A DNA stretch of 64,000 bases from Bacteroidota bacterium (GTDB taxonomy: Bacteria; Bacteroidota; Bacteroidia; UKL13-3): contig JAIXWW010000009.1 in assembly GCA_027491085.1 (NCBI GenBank), forward strand, positions 1-64,000, read 5' to 3'. Made by a program: the position numbers and the translations under genes. Below are positions 45,407-55,281 of this stretch, in pieces. How positions within the stretch are numbered: the first letter of the stretch is position 1; each line of letters starts with the position of its first letter. Below the pieces are notes generated by a model. It saw only the letters and a list, made by a program, of their open reading frames with translations, did no database searches and was not told where the DNA came from.

Positions 45407-46429
45407 TTATTCCGCAGATGCTTTGATTTTGATTTCCCCAGAGCTGGCTTTTTCAAATATTTTAGCTTCAATTTCGGCTGTTAATTCTGGATTATCACCT
45501 AAAATTTGTTTTACCGAATCGCGGCCTTGGCCTAATTTGGTATCGTTATAACTGAACCATGAACCCGATTTTTTAATGATTTCGTACTCTACACCTAAGT
45601 CAATGGTTTCGCCTAAACGACTCACACCTTCGCCATAAATAATATCGAACTCTACAGTACGGAAAGGAGGCGATAATTTATTTTTAGCTACTTTAACACG
45701 TGTGCGGTTACCTATAATTTCTACTCCTTCTTTTATTTGACCAATTCTACGAATATCTAAACGAACTGATGCATAAAATTTCAATGCATTACCACCCGTG
45801 GTGGTTTCAGGGTTTCCAAACATCACACCAATTTTTTCACGTAATTGGTTAATGAAAATACAAACACAACCAGTTTTGTTAATAGTACCCGTTAATTTAC
45901 GCAAAGCTTGACTCATTAAACGAGCTTGTAAACCCATTTTGCTTTCGCCCATTTCGCCTTCAATTTCGGCTTTAGGAACCAATGCTGCTACCGAGTCAAT
46001 TACAATAATATCAATTGCACCTGAGCGAATTAAAGCATCAGCAATTTCTAAAGCTTGCTCTCCATCATCAGGTTGGCTAATAATTAAATTATCTACATCA
46101 ATCCCTAATTTCTCGGCATAAGTTCTGTCAAAAGCATGTTCAGCATCCACAAAAGCAGCAATTCCACCTTTTTTTTGTGCTTCGGCAATGGCATGTAAAC
46201 TTAAAGTAGTTTTACCTGAACTTTCAGGACCATAAATTTCAATAATTCTACCTACAGGCAATCCACCAATTCCTAAGGCAATATCTAAACTTAATGAACC
46301 AGTAGAAATAACTTGTGTTTCAACTACCAATTTATCGCTCATGCGCATTACAGTTCCTTTACCATACTGCTTATCTAATTTATCTATAGTAAGCTGTAGG
46401 GCTTTCAATTTTTCTTTGTTATCACTCAT
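45407..46429 (-). CDS. recA: Recombinase RecA
   Basis: A 340-residue RecA: Walker A GPESSGKT (67-74), Walker B region [15 protein letters not shown], loop L1 [14 protein letters not shown], and the L2-containing [20 protein letters not shown]. It forms the DNA strand-exchange filament and triggers LexA cleavage. A box TACTTTTG (minus strand, 46449-46456) lies 20 bases upstream and is the likely -7 element. It is convergent with the pyrophosphatase gene. Confidence 0.98.
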   Translation of the reverse strand: MSDNKEKLKALQLTIDKLDKQYGKGTVMRMSDKLVVETQVISTGSLSLDIALGIGGLPVGRIIEIYGPESSGKTTLSLHAIAEAQKKGGIAAFVDAEHAFDRTYAEKLGIDVDNLIISQPDDGEQALEIADALIRSGAIDIIVIDSVAALVPKAEIEGEMGESKMGLQARLMSQALRKLTGTINKTGCVCIFINQLREKIGVMFGNPETTTGGNALKFYASVRLDIRRIGQIKEGVEIIGNRTRVKVAKNKLSPPFRTVEFDIIYGEGVSRLGETIDLGVEYEIIKKSGSWFSYNDTKLGQGRDSVKQILGDNPELTAEIEAKIFEKASSGEIKIKASAE

Positions 46430-46448
46430 ATTATTCTGCTATTTTTTT

Positions 46449-46456
46449 CAAAAGTA
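46449..46456 (-). promoter_or_regulatory. Predicted -7 element of recA
   Basis: On the minus strand TACTTTTG matches TAnnTTTG exactly, about 20 bases before the recA ATG. No -33 TTG at the normal distance was found. Confidence 0.45.
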
Positions 46457-46528
46457 AGTTTGCAAATGAATCTGCTATTATTTATTTATAAACAATTTAT
46501 AACATTTTGGTTTTATTATTTATAAAAT

Positions 46529-47788
46529 TTATGGTCTTCCTGAACTAAAAATTGTTGATCCAATTAGTTCATCATAATTGAACTGCAAATTATGATTATA
46601 AACCAAAATTAAATACTCATTTTCGGTATTTGAATGACTTCCTTCAAAAGTACTTTCATCAGGTTTTTGCGACTCATTATTTAAAAGAGAATACATGTAT
46701 TCATATCTTCCTTGTTTCAATGGAACTTCTAAATCATATCGCTCACGATTAGCATTATAAGTCATTTTATATTCAGGTTTTTGTTTCCAATCGGTAAACT
46801 CCCCAATTACATATACATCGGTACTGGCAGGAATATTAGCCAATGCGCTTAACTGAAATTGAATCAATGCATAATCGCCATCTACATCTGTATTATTTCC
46901 TTCTTTATTAAAAACTATACGCTTCCCATTATAATCAATATACTGAAAATATTGTTTACTGCCTCTTGGCTCATCAGTGTTTAATAAACAGTGATATACA
47001 GAATCGAGGTATTTGGTGCGAACATTTAAACTAAATTGACGTAAATTCCTGATATCAAAAAACCTGAATTCATTACCTCCACTAAAAAGTGTTTTATCAA
47101 AATAATTATAGTCTAATTTTCCATTACTGGCAAATTGAGGATTAATATCTCGTAATGCATTATCCCATCTGTTATTTTGGAGAATAACAACTTTGATATC
47201 TTGCAATGGATTTGGAATTAAAGTGGCATTGTAATCAATTGTAAAATTAAGTTCTTGTTTGGTAAAGCGGTATTCTGCAAGCGATGCAGGTTTGGCTGTG
47301 GCAGCAATTTTTGTTTGATTATTCAACACCATGAACCTACGGGTAAGCACCAAATCAGTTTCATCAAAATTGCGATACACCTTTACAATATAATTTCCGG
47401 CAATAGTCGGTTTCATATTATCATTAGGCAATAACAAATTATAATGTACATATTTTACATAAGTATTTGTGCTAAACTTAAAGTCATTGATATTATCGAA
47501 ACTCATACCCTTTAGGTATAGACTTTGTTGCATGTTGGTAGGCTGCCAAGCTTGGTCGCAATGAATTAGTGTGTATTGAAAATATTCATTATTGCTTCCA
47601 ATTACATCAAAACTTAACTTTAATTGCTGCCCTCCATTTAATGATATCATTGGATATCTGTCATCTGTTCCATCTATCAATAATTGAACAGTTTGAACCT
47701 TTTTATCATATATTACATTATCGAGTGGAGTTTGTCCGAAAATTGAAATACAGCTAAAAAATAAGATTATAAAAACAAGTTGTTTCAT
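46529..47788 (-). CDS. T9SS plug protein (DUF5103)
   Basis: A 419-residue protein with a signal peptide (ISIFGQ) and the DUF5103 pattern: SFDVIGSNNEYFQYTLIHCD, QAWQPTNMQQSLYLKGMSF, RDINPQFASNGKLDYNYFD and an end domain with VIGEFTDWKQ and YEYMYSLLN. In Flavobacterium johnsoniae this family was found as the plug bound to the SprA translocon of the type IX secretion system. It supports an active T9SS. It is divergent from the following 459-residue gene. Confidence 0.88.
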   Translation of the reverse strand: MKQLVFIILFFSCISIFGQTPLDNVIYDKKVQTVQLLIDGTDDRYPMISLNGGQQLKLSFDVIGSNNEYFQYTLIHCDQAWQPTNMQQSLYLKGMSFDNINDFKFSTNTYVKYVHYNLLLPNDNMKPTIAGNYIVKVYRNFDETDLVLTRRFMVLNNQTKIAATAKPASLAEYRFTKQELNFTIDYNATLIPNPLQDIKVVILQNNRWDNALRDINPQFASNGKLDYNYFDKTLFSGGNEFRFFDIRNLRQFSLNVRTKYLDSVYHCLLNTDEPRGSKQYFQYIDYNGKRIVFNKEGNNTDVDGDYALIQFQLSALANIPASTDVYVIGEFTDWKQKPEYKMTYNANRERYDLEVPLKQGRYEYMYSLLNNESQKPDESTFEGSHSNTENEYLILVYNHNLQFNYDELIGSTIFSSGRP

Positions 47789-47905
47789 TATTTCAAATAA
47801 ACGAAAAATAAATCATTTAGCCCATTTTTTAAAGTATTTATTAAACCTTGAAAATAAAATTGATTGAATTATTGTTTTTGTAAAATTACGTACCTAAAAT
47901 TGAAA

Positions 47906-49285
47906 ATGATATTAGTTAGAGCTACGCAAAAACTGTTAAATACCCAAAGACTAAAACCTCAAACTGTTGATTTATCGGCTATCACATTACCCATTTTAGG
48001 TACTTGGTACGCCAATACTGTTACCAGTTCATTTAAAGGAAAAAGTTTAGTTATATATGTTCATGAACCAAGTTTAGTTACCGTAGTTACTGTAGGAAAA
48101 ACCATAAAAAAAACTTTCCCTAACTTTATTACTAGCTTAGAAAAACTATTGAAAAGATTTTCATTTCCAACTGTTTTTATAAACGAACAAATGGCCTATT
48201 TTAAAGAAAATGCTATCACTAAAACTGATAGCAGAAAAATGCTGGGTTACATGAATAGCATTACTGATTCATTAATTGGCAGAATGTATACCTATCAAAA
48301 TTTTGAGGAAATTGATTTAGAGGAAGAAGAAAATATTTTAATGAACCTACTTCATGGAAGCACGCCAAATAATTATTTCAGACCTATACATTATTGGGAA
48401 AATTATTTAAAAGGTGAGGACCCATTTAAACAAAGCTTAGATTCAGAGAATGAACTCATACAATTAATTCCTGATGCAAATAAACTAAGCCGTTCAGAGG
48501 ATTTACACATGGAAAATCAACTTATGAAATTGCAATTAGAAAATATTTTGGGTGGACAGATTATGAACGGAAGTAATGATGGAATTCCAGCTGAAATTGA
48601 AAATTTGTTTTTGAAAAATATTATTGAATTTGAAAAACAAGTAACTAAATCAACTAAAGTTACTGTGAATGATTTGCTCAAAAACCCTAAGTTTAAAGCT
48701 GCAGATTCATTAAACGAAAAACAATTAAAAAGTGAGTTGAAAAAAATAAATTTGTTGCTTAACAAAAAATTTATTCAACTTGATTTCTTAGACAATTACA
48801 GTGATTTAGTAAAATATAAATTTATCACGGAGGAGTTAATCAACCAAGAAACACAAACTTTAAATATTCCTGGTATGATTACTCATTTTATTTACGAAGA
48901 GTTTCACCCCAACCATGAGTTTGATGTTAAGAATAAAATCAAACACTTTATTTATACTATGTTGGATGAGGAAGAGTTGGATTCTTCTAATTTTAAATAT
49001 ACATGTAGCAATGAAATTTTGCTGAATAAACAATCAATTTCCTTAAAAGAATTAGAAGAAAAAGTTAAATTTTTCCACCTCATTCATAATGCTGAAGAGG
49101 TAATGGATTACAGAAAAAAAGAACTGCTTTTTAATAAAAACAATACAAAAGCTAAAGTAATTGGAACACTTGAGTTTAAAAAGCCCGGAACGAAAACTAA
49201 AACCAAATACGATATGAATTTTGAACTGAAAAATAACGATAGTTTATGGGAAATTACCTCCATAGATTTTGAATTATTGAATTAG
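47906..49285 (+). CDS. Cytoplasmic protein with DUF6933-like N-domain (459 aa)
   Basis: I set the start at MILVRATQKLLNTQ; 14 open codons upstream are unlikely. The N-terminal 120 residues (ATQKLLNTQRLKPQ, TWYANTVTSSFKGKSLVIYV, TVFINEQMAYFKEN) look like the DUF6933-type domain, recalled from memory. The C-terminal 260 residues start with IPAEIENLFLKNIIEFEKQV and include LVKYKFITEELINQ, found in uncharacterised Bacteroidota proteins. It has no signal peptide. The two parts read as a fusion; function unknown. Confidence 0.68.
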   Translation: MILVRATQKLLNTQRLKPQTVDLSAITLPILGTWYANTVTSSFKGKSLVIYVHEPSLVTVVTVGKTIKKTFPNFITSLEKLLKRFSFPTVFINEQMAYFKENAITKTDSRKMLGYMNSITDSLIGRMYTYQNFEEIDLEEEENILMNLLHGSTPNNYFRPIHYWENYLKGEDPFKQSLDSENELIQLIPDANKLSRSEDLHMENQLMKLQLENILGGQIMNGSNDGIPAEIENLFLKNIIEFEKQVTKSTKVTVNDLLKNPKFKAADSLNEKQLKSELKKINLLLNKKFIQLDFLDNYSDLVKYKFITEELINQETQTLNIPGMITHFIYEEFHPNHEFDVKNKIKHFIYTMLDEEELDSSNFKYTCSNEILLNKQSISLKELEEKVKFFHLIHNAEEVMDYRKKELLFNKNNTKAKVIGTLEFKKPGTKTKTKYDMNFELKNNDSLWEITSIDFELLN

Positions 49286-49312
49286 TTTGACCATAGTATA
49301 AAATACTTGTTC

Positions 49313-51490
49313 CTACTCGCCTATCTTCACAATTTTTTGCTGAATAACTTGGTTATTGGTAAGTGTAATTTTTAACACATAAATACCCAAAGGTAAATGC
49401 GATAAATCAAGTGTTTTGTTAGTGTTATTTTGACAGTGTACCAATTTACCTGCTATATTCATTATTTCAAGTGTTAAAGGCTCTTCTGCTATTTCAAGAT
49501 TTAATTGATGGGTAAAAGGATTTGGATAAACTGAAACATGAGGTTTTTCAATTGGTTTTATACCTGTGGCATAAGCCAATTTAAATGCTTCGTAAACATT
49601 TATTTTGCCCCAACCCCAATTATTAGTTGGCACAGCGCCTGTTTTAGCATCTACCCTAGCTGAGTTTTTAAGCATAGCTAATGCTTTAGTTGGTGTTAAC
49701 ATTCTATCGGCTTGCAGCATTAATGCAATGGCTCCTGCAACGCAAGGTGCAGCAAATGATGTTCCTGCCGACATTACCCAATCATACCTAGTTCCATTCA
49801 AGAAAATGGTATCTGTTATATCAGTTATATCAAGTGGCGTAAAACTACTAATAGGTCCACCTACAAAATAACCTGGCGCTGTAATATCCGGTTTTATTCT
49901 ATTATCTGTACTTGGCCCGCGGCTTGAAAAACCAGTAATGGTATCTTTTTGCGAAATAGCATCAATGCTTTTAGTTCCACCCCAAAAGTTTGTCCAATTT
50001 ACGTTTGAATTATACGAACCAACTGCAATACTTGCTTTGCTATTAGAACCCGATTCGCCAATGGTGTATTGGTTATTTCCCATTATGTAATTGGCTTTTA
50101 TTGGTTGGTTAAAAATATTTGCTAAAAACTGCGGATAACCTTTACTCCAATTATAACCGCAATTCCAAGCGTGTAAAACTGTGTTAGCCGATGTAATGGC
50201 AAACGAAACATAGTATTTATTGCAATTGGTGTTTTCATAAATTATAAAAATTTCAGGCTTATTGTTATTTATATTTTTGGCCGATGATGTAATAGTATAA
50301 GTTAAAGTATCATTGCCAAAATACAAGTGATTACTTGCGTTTACATTGCCAGAGGCACTATAAAAAACACTTTGTGCCACTTGGTTTTGCAACGTATCAA
50401 GCATCCTGATTTGTATGGCAAAATCAGTATTTTCTGCACCCCAAAAGTTTACGGTATTGGTTTCTTTTGCAATGGGTTTTCGGGTAAAATTACTGATGGT
50501 ATAAAAAGTATCGTTTTGTAAATTTTGTTGTAAATGCAATAATTGTCTGCCTTCGTTACCTGCGGCATTTACCAATATTTTACCTACACCGGTTAAGTTT
50601 TCTATTGCTTTATCAAGCAATGAAGTACCATCGTGCGGACCAGCATGATGACCCCAACTGATGTTAATTACGGCAGGTTTATTTTGCGAAGCAGCATATT
50701 TAAAAATATAATCAATGGCATCAACAAAGGCCGGACCAGCAGTATTTTTATCGTCTAAAAAAGTTTCGGTTCCATAATTTAAAGCTACCAAAACTAAATC
50801 GGCATTAGGCGCCATGCCCCTATTGGCATTGCCTTTACCATAAATTCCTGCACCAGCAGCTATACCCGCTACCATGGTTCCATGTCCTTCAGTTGGCCTA
50901 TCGGTTTGTGCTGTTTTATAATCGGCAATAGTAGTTAATTCGTTTCCATAATTATACCCAGTAGGCGCTTTTCCAGTTTTATTTTGTTCCCAAACACGTT
51001 TAATGCGGCAATTGCCATTTGCATCAAAAAAGGCAGGATTATTATAATCAAAACCAATATCAATGGCACCAACTATTATTCCATCGCCTTTATAAGCCAT
51101 TGGTAAATTAATACCTTGATGCACCAAGTTGGTTTTGGTGGCAATCCAATCAGTATCTTGCATTAATGGCATAGCCGAAAACGATGCTTCTACATATTGT
51201 AAACCTTGTAAATCATTCAGCTTTTCTATGGCATAAATAGGAACTGTAATGCTCCAAATATTCCCCGCTTTGGTTTGAACAGTAATGCCTAAATTGGTTA
51301 ACAACGATTGGTTAAAATAATTATCAACTTGTATAAGGGCACGCATGGTAATAGCATCCTTGGCCAACGATTTATTTTTAGCTAAATAAATGCGCGTTAA
51401 AGGCGAAAGTTTGTTTTGCTGCGCAATGGTATTACTTAGTAAAACTATGCTGATGATAATGGTTAAAAATGATCTCATTTGTTTATCCAA
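49313..51490 (-). CDS. S8 subtilisin-like protease with T9SS sorting domain
   Basis: A 725-residue secreted protease. After the signal peptide (ending SNTIAQ) and a pro-domain, the triad is Asp144 (VGAIDIGFDYNN), His203 (EGHGTMVAGIAAG) and Ser578 (AGTSFAAPCVAGAIALM), with an oxyanion Asn in VNAAGNEG. A jelly-roll-like insert (about 340-480) precedes the Ser segment. The last 75 residues (SVYPNPFTHQLNLEIAEEP, MNIAGKLVH, GIYVLKITL) are a type A T9SS sorting domain. The start at 51490 overlaps the previous stop by 8 bases; Met5 (51478) is an alternative. Substrate unknown. Confidence 0.92.
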   Translation of the reverse strand: MDKQMRSFLTIIISIVLLSNTIAQQNKLSPLTRIYLAKNKSLAKDAITMRALIQVDNYFNQSLLTNLGITVQTKAGNIWSITVPIYAIEKLNDLQGLQYVEASFSAMPLMQDTDWIATKTNLVHQGINLPMAYKGDGIIVGAIDIGFDYNNPAFFDANGNCRIKRVWEQNKTGKAPTGYNYGNELTTIADYKTAQTDRPTEGHGTMVAGIAAGAGIYGKGNANRGMAPNADLVLVALNYGTETFLDDKNTAGPAFVDAIDYIFKYAASQNKPAVINISWGHHAGPHDGTSLLDKAIENLTGVGKILVNAAGNEGRQLLHLQQNLQNDTFYTISNFTRKPIAKETNTVNFWGAENTDFAIQIRMLDTLQNQVAQSVFYSASGNVNASNHLYFGNDTLTYTITSSAKNINNNKPEIFIIYENTNCNKYYVSFAITSANTVLHAWNCGYNWSKGYPQFLANIFNQPIKANYIMGNNQYTIGESGSNSKASIAVGSYNSNVNWTNFWGGTKSIDAISQKDTITGFSSRGPSTDNRIKPDITAPGYFVGGPISSFTPLDITDITDTIFLNGTRYDWVMSAGTSFAAPCVAGAIALMLQADRMLTPTKALAMLKNSARVDAKTGAVPTNNWGWGKINVYEAFKLAYATGIKPIEKPHVSVYPNPFTHQLNLEIAEEPLTLEIMNIAGKLVHCQNNTNKTLDLSHLPLGIYVLKITLTNNQVIQQKIVKIGE

Positions 51491-52451
51491 TAATGGCTTT
51501 GATAATAAAAAATAAGTTAAGAGCTATATAACTTATTAGTAAAATACGTGCTGCTTTTTTATCTAATTTATTGGCTCTTTTTAAATGGTTATTTTTAGCC
51601 AAAGTAAGCGAATAAACACTTAAAATAATGGTTACTAAAATGCCAATAAAAGTTAAAGCATGCAATGAATCGACCAAGGTAAAAGTGGAGGTTTCGGGCA
51701 AAATAGAATCAATAATGTATTTGTTACCAACTGCTGCAAATAAAGAGCCTACGCTTAATCCAAAACGCGACTCAATGCTATCAGCATGAATAAAGAAACA
51801 CATGTATGAAATAAAAAACGATACATACATACACAAAAACAGTTTAAAGAATAAACCCCAAGCACTGCGTTCAATAAATATGTTTACCTTAAACGAAGCA
51901 TAACTTGAATGAGGTTCCTTAAGTGTATTATCGCCAAAAGTGCTTTGGTATGTTTGCAAACCTGTTTTAACATTAATTTTGCTGATGTTCCAACCAGCTA
52001 TGGTAAGCTCAGGGTCAAAGTGTTTGCCAACAGTATCGGCTACAAAAACCAAACTACGAGAATCAAATTGTGAGTTTTCAATATGCACTTCTAGTTGCTG
52101 TTTATCGAAAGGATAATTATGCACTCGCCACGATTCTTTCATTACGCATTTCATTTTCATGAGGGTAAATATTTCGCCATTGCTGGTATCGCTATAGTTA
52201 TCGGTATTTTCAATTGATTTGGCATTGGGCACTTCTACATTCTTGGCAAAATCGTACTCCTTTTTTTTACACCTAAACCATAACCAAAACCTAACAGTAT
52301 ATTCCTTTTGTCTGAAATCAATATCGTGTAAACTAATAAAATAAACACCCACCTGAACAGTGTCTGGAACAACAGGTTCGGTATATGCTTTTGCCTTGTT
52401 ATTAAAAGCAAAAAGAAATATTACGAATAGGAAAACAACTTGTTTTTTCAT
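51483..52451 (-). CDS. Pentameric ligand-gated ion channel homologue (Cys-loop type)
   Basis: A 322-residue protein with a signal peptide (1-22), an extracellular beta-sandwich (25-195) containing YTVRFWLWFRCKKKE and SWRVHNYPFDKQQLEVHIEN (the family YPFDxQ motif, here 113-118, without the eukaryotic disulphide Cys pair) and four helices: M1 198-222, M2 229-250, M3 259-285, M4 301-321. M2 plus the following loop (Glu227 onward to LPET) aligns without gaps to the GLIC pore segment, with Glu at the -2' position. It should form a homopentameric inner-membrane channel gated by an external ligand or pH. It overlaps the subtilase gene by 8 bases. Confidence 0.85.
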   Translation of the reverse strand: MKKQVVFLFVIFLFAFNNKAKAYTEPVVPDTVQVGVYFISLHDIDFRQKEYTVRFWLWFRCKKKEYDFAKNVEVPNAKSIENTDNYSDTSNGEIFTLMKMKCVMKESWRVHNYPFDKQQLEVHIENSQFDSRSLVFVADTVGKHFDPELTIAGWNISKINVKTGLQTYQSTFGDNTLKEPHSSYASFKVNIFIERSAWGLFFKLFLCMYVSFFISYMCFFIHADSIESRFGLSVGSLFAAVGNKYIIDSILPETSTFTLVDSLHALTFIGILVTIILSVYSLTLAKNNHLKRANKLDKKAARILLISYIALNLFFIIKAIIG

Positions 52452-52571
52452 GATTAGATTTTAGTTTAAGAAGGAATAATAATAAAGCAAACTTAATGCA
52501 AAAAATTATTGGGATTCAGAACAATGTGAAGAAGCTAAATTTTCACAAAAACTTTTTCATACTCCTTTTAT

Positions 52572-52853
52572 TTATTGAATATACGATTTTAAATCTTCTA
52601 CATATTTAACAAAAGCCTTCTTACCTTTTTCGGTTTTTTTACAACTGGTTAAAGGATAATTGTCTTTAAAGGTTTTTTCAACAGTAATATACTCAGCTTT
52701 TTTTAGTTTATCTATTTGCACACTTAAATTACCTGCGGTGGCCTTAGTTTGAGCTTTAATGTAAGTAAATTCAGCACTTTCAACGCTCATTAAAATCGAC
52801 ATAATAGCCAACCGCAGTTGTGAATGTAATATAGGATCTAAATCTTTAAACAC
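52572..52853 (-). CDS. Winged-helix transcriptional regulator
   Basis: A 93-residue protein with a winged-helix pattern: PILHSQLRLAIMSILMSVES, FTYIKAQTKATAGNLSVQID as the recognition helix, and the wing KAEYITVEKTFKDN, followed by GKKAFVKYVEDLKS. The family is often annotated as ArsR/MarR-like or HTH_34. Its start overlaps the stop of the membrane-protein gene by 8 bases, suggesting it controls that operon. Confidence 0.87.
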   Translation of the reverse strand: MFKDLDPILHSQLRLAIMSILMSVESAEFTYIKAQTKATAGNLSVQIDKLKKAEYITVEKTFKDNYPLTSCKKTEKGKKAFVKYVEDLKSYIQ

Positions 52854-53424
52854 GTTTACTTTCTCTGTATTTTAACCAATGACCTGGTATAATAAAACCG
52901 GCTAATACCCCGGTTGATATTAACACCAAATGTAATTCGGTATTAGGCCACATATACCCAATTGCTGCTAATAACCAATTGCTATATGCTCCCCAAATTA
53001 ACGGTTTAAAATTCAATAATCCACCAGAAACATATAACCAAATGGCATAAATCATCATAATGGTTGGATAAAATGCTTTCCATTGTTCGCCAAAAGACAT
53101 GCTAAAACAAATGATAAAAAGCGATACAGCATATGCCCTTAGCGCATATTTCATGCTTTGTGAGACATAGGTTTGAACTTTTGATTCTTCTTTCTTTTCT
53201 TTTTTAGAAAAAAAAGCAGTTGCTATTCCACCCAAAGGCATTAATACTGCCCATGGCAAAGAGTGAAACTCAAACCAGTTAAAATGCAAAATAAGGAAAT
53301 TTGAAACAGCACTTATAAATACCAGCCAGCCCCAAAAATAGTAATAAAAACCATTCTCTTTGATATCGTTTTTTGTTTTGCTAATCATTTCTTCAATTAG
53401 CAAAATGGCATCTTTCTCATTCAT
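52846..53424 (-). CDS. Integral membrane protein, unknown
   Basis: A 192-residue polytopic protein with about five to six helices (FWGWLVFISAVSNFLILHF, WAVLMPLGGIATAFF, YAVSLFIICFSMSF, MMIYAIWLYVSGGLLNF, LVLISTGVLAGFIIPGHW). A short cytoplasmic coil (ILLIEEMISKTKNDIKENG) precedes the first helix. It overlaps the HTH gene by 8 bases. Such membrane-protein/winged-helix pairs are common in Bacteroidota; the role is unknown. Confidence 0.72.
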   Translation of the reverse strand: MNEKDAILLIEEMISKTKNDIKENGFYYYFWGWLVFISAVSNFLILHFNWFEFHSLPWAVLMPLGGIATAFFSKKEKKEESKVQTYVSQSMKYALRAYAVSLFIICFSMSFGEQWKAFYPTIMMIYAIWLYVSGGLLNFKPLIWGAYSNWLLAAIGYMWPNTELHLVLISTGVLAGFIIPGHWLKYRESKRV

Positions 53425-53435
53425 AAAATTTTTAA

Positions 53436-54325
53436 TTAATTAAGTATAACTTTTTTTACCAACTTACCTGATTTATTTTCAATTTCAACAAAGTATAAAC
53501 CTTTTGAAAACTCTTTCATATCAATGCTTAACAGCGGTTTGGTTTCAACGGTATTAAAAACAATTTGTCCCAAATGATTAAACACTTTTACAGAACCTAG
53601 CACACCAGAGTTACTTAAATTTATAACTGTTTGTGCAGGATTAGGAGAAACTAATAACGTGTTTTCTAAACTCGCATTTTTTACACCTATTGTTCCATAA
53701 ACTAAAGCCAAATCATCTAAATAAATGGTCGAACCAATTTTAGGGTCAAATCCATCCATACTTGATGAAATAATAAAAAAGGCAGAATCAGGAACTAATG
53801 ACGATTGGTAATTAAAAGCAATATTAGCCTCTTGATAAGTATTGAAATTTATGTTGATTGAAAAATCTGCAATAGCAATGGTATCAGTTTGTTTATTAGT
53901 AGTATTCCATTTGGTTAAAACAAAAGTTCCAACTGCTGTATCTGCCTCTAAAAACTTGATTTATAATAAAACCTGAAAGCGGTAGGACGTTTACTAAATG
54001 CATATTTTAAGTTATCAAAATTAGGTTGTAACTTTTCATCTAAAATAGGTCCTGAAGATAATACTCCTGATAAATTTGTACGCGAACCCTGCTTTGAAAT
54101 AAGCTTCACTGCGTATTTGCCAGAGTGCACATCGTCTGTCATTTCGGTGGTAGGATCAAAACCAAAAGTAGTAAGAGCATTTAAAGTGTACCAATCTCGT
54201 GGTTGCTGATAACCATCAATGGTATCCCATTGTTCAAAACCACCATTTTGCAATGATTCAACTTGTTGTGCTTTAGTAGCTCCTGCTAACAACACAACTG
54301 ATAACATCATCATTAATTTTTTCAT
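53436..54325 (-). pseudogene. T9SS cargo protein broken by a one-base frameshift
   Basis: Two reading frames form one gene of about 296 codons. The first (ATG 54325 to a TAG at 53948-53950) gives a signal peptide (AGATKAQ) and NGGFEQWDTIDGYQQPRDWY; the second (from about 53950 down to 53436) continues after FYYKSSF with LEADTAVGTFVLTKWNTT and ends in a T9SS sorting domain (LLVSPNPAQTVINLSNSG ... GLYFVEIENKSGKLVKKVIL). Insertion of one T in the minus-strand T5 run (53950-53954) restores the frame, so a true deletion or a homopolymer error are both possible. Confidence 0.85.
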
Positions 54326-54597
54326 GTGTATAGGGTAAAATTATTTCAGTGCAACATTAGTATTTTGGTTTATAATATAAACTAGTTTGTAATATTAAAA
54401 ACACAAATAATTTATAATCAATGTATTATTTTTTATGTAATGTGTGTTTAAACCCTAAAAATGCTAAAACCAAAACATTTATAGGCCAAGGAGAGTAGCC
54501 TTGAGCAGGGGCATCAATCTAGAGATTATCAATAAAAAAATTTCTAATTTTATAAGATTATTAGAAAAGATACTGCTTTGATAAAGAGAGGTAAGGG
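54326..54597. other. Intergenic region, no gene seen
   Basis: About 270 AT-rich bases between two minus-strand genes. No clear hairpin, tRNA or open reading frame was found. Confidence 0.5.
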
Positions 54598-55281
54598 TTA
54601 ATTAAGTCTAAAATACTTGTTCCCATTTTTAAATTCAAATCCTATTAAACCATCATTCATTTTTGAATAGTAACATTTAAAAGGCTGGTTATTGGATAAG
54701 TATGAAGTGTCTTTTTCAAGAATAAAAACTTCAGTAAATAAGTTATTATCTAAATTTATTGATGAATTAAATGTTACTTTATTGGAATCATTGATATTAA
54801 AACTGTTTGATTTAAAATAAAATTGAGTACCTAAAATATTTACAAATGAATATTCAGAAATACCATAATTATAACTATAGCTACTTGTATATTTAAGATT
54901 TATATCCGTTTGTCTAACTATTTTAAGAACTTCCTTATTATCTATTGAATTGTAAATAATATTTTGAGGTATATTATTTACTAGGTAATCACAATAATCA
55001 GTACCACATTTAACTTGCTCCGCTTTAGTTCCAACTTTTATTAATTTTCCATTTTTATTAATACCAACAGTATAACATTGGAATATTGTTGAATCAGTTT
55101 TTGAAATAAAAATTAATTGCTGACGAATTTTATTAGGAAAATAATTACTATCATTGGGTTCAATAGTGTCAACGATTTGATCAGAACAACAACAAGCACC
55201 ACCCATGCAATCATCTCCATTATTTTGAAGAAAACAGGAAGAAAATACAAAAAATATTAGAGAAAGAATTAATAGTTTCAT
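54598..55281 (-). CDS. Cys-rich putative lipoprotein
   Basis: A 227-residue protein starting with a lipoprotein signal (MKLLILSLIFFVFSSCFLQN, Cys16) and then an unusual Cys cluster, CMGGACCCSDQ. The rest is polar and strand-rich without a recognised domain. Its start overlaps the stop of the following lipoprotein gene by 4 bases (ATGA), so the two form an operon. Probable surface or periplasmic protein, function unknown. Confidence 0.68.
   Translation of the reverse strand: MKLLILSLIFFVFSSCFLQNNGDDCMGGACCCSDQIVDTIEPNDSNYFPNKIRQQLIFISKTDSTIFQCYTVGINKNGKLIKVGTKAEQVKCGTDYCDYLVNNIPQNIIYNSIDNKEVLKIVRQTDINLKYTSSYSYNYGISEYSFVNILGTQFYFKSNSFNINDSNKVTFNSSINLDNNLFTEVFILEKDTSYLSNNQPFKCYYSKMNDGLIGFEFKNGNKYFRLN

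Noticed and set aside
54474..54560. Possible small RNA in the gap before the lipoprotein operon
   Set aside because: No stable hairpin or conserved element could be seen.
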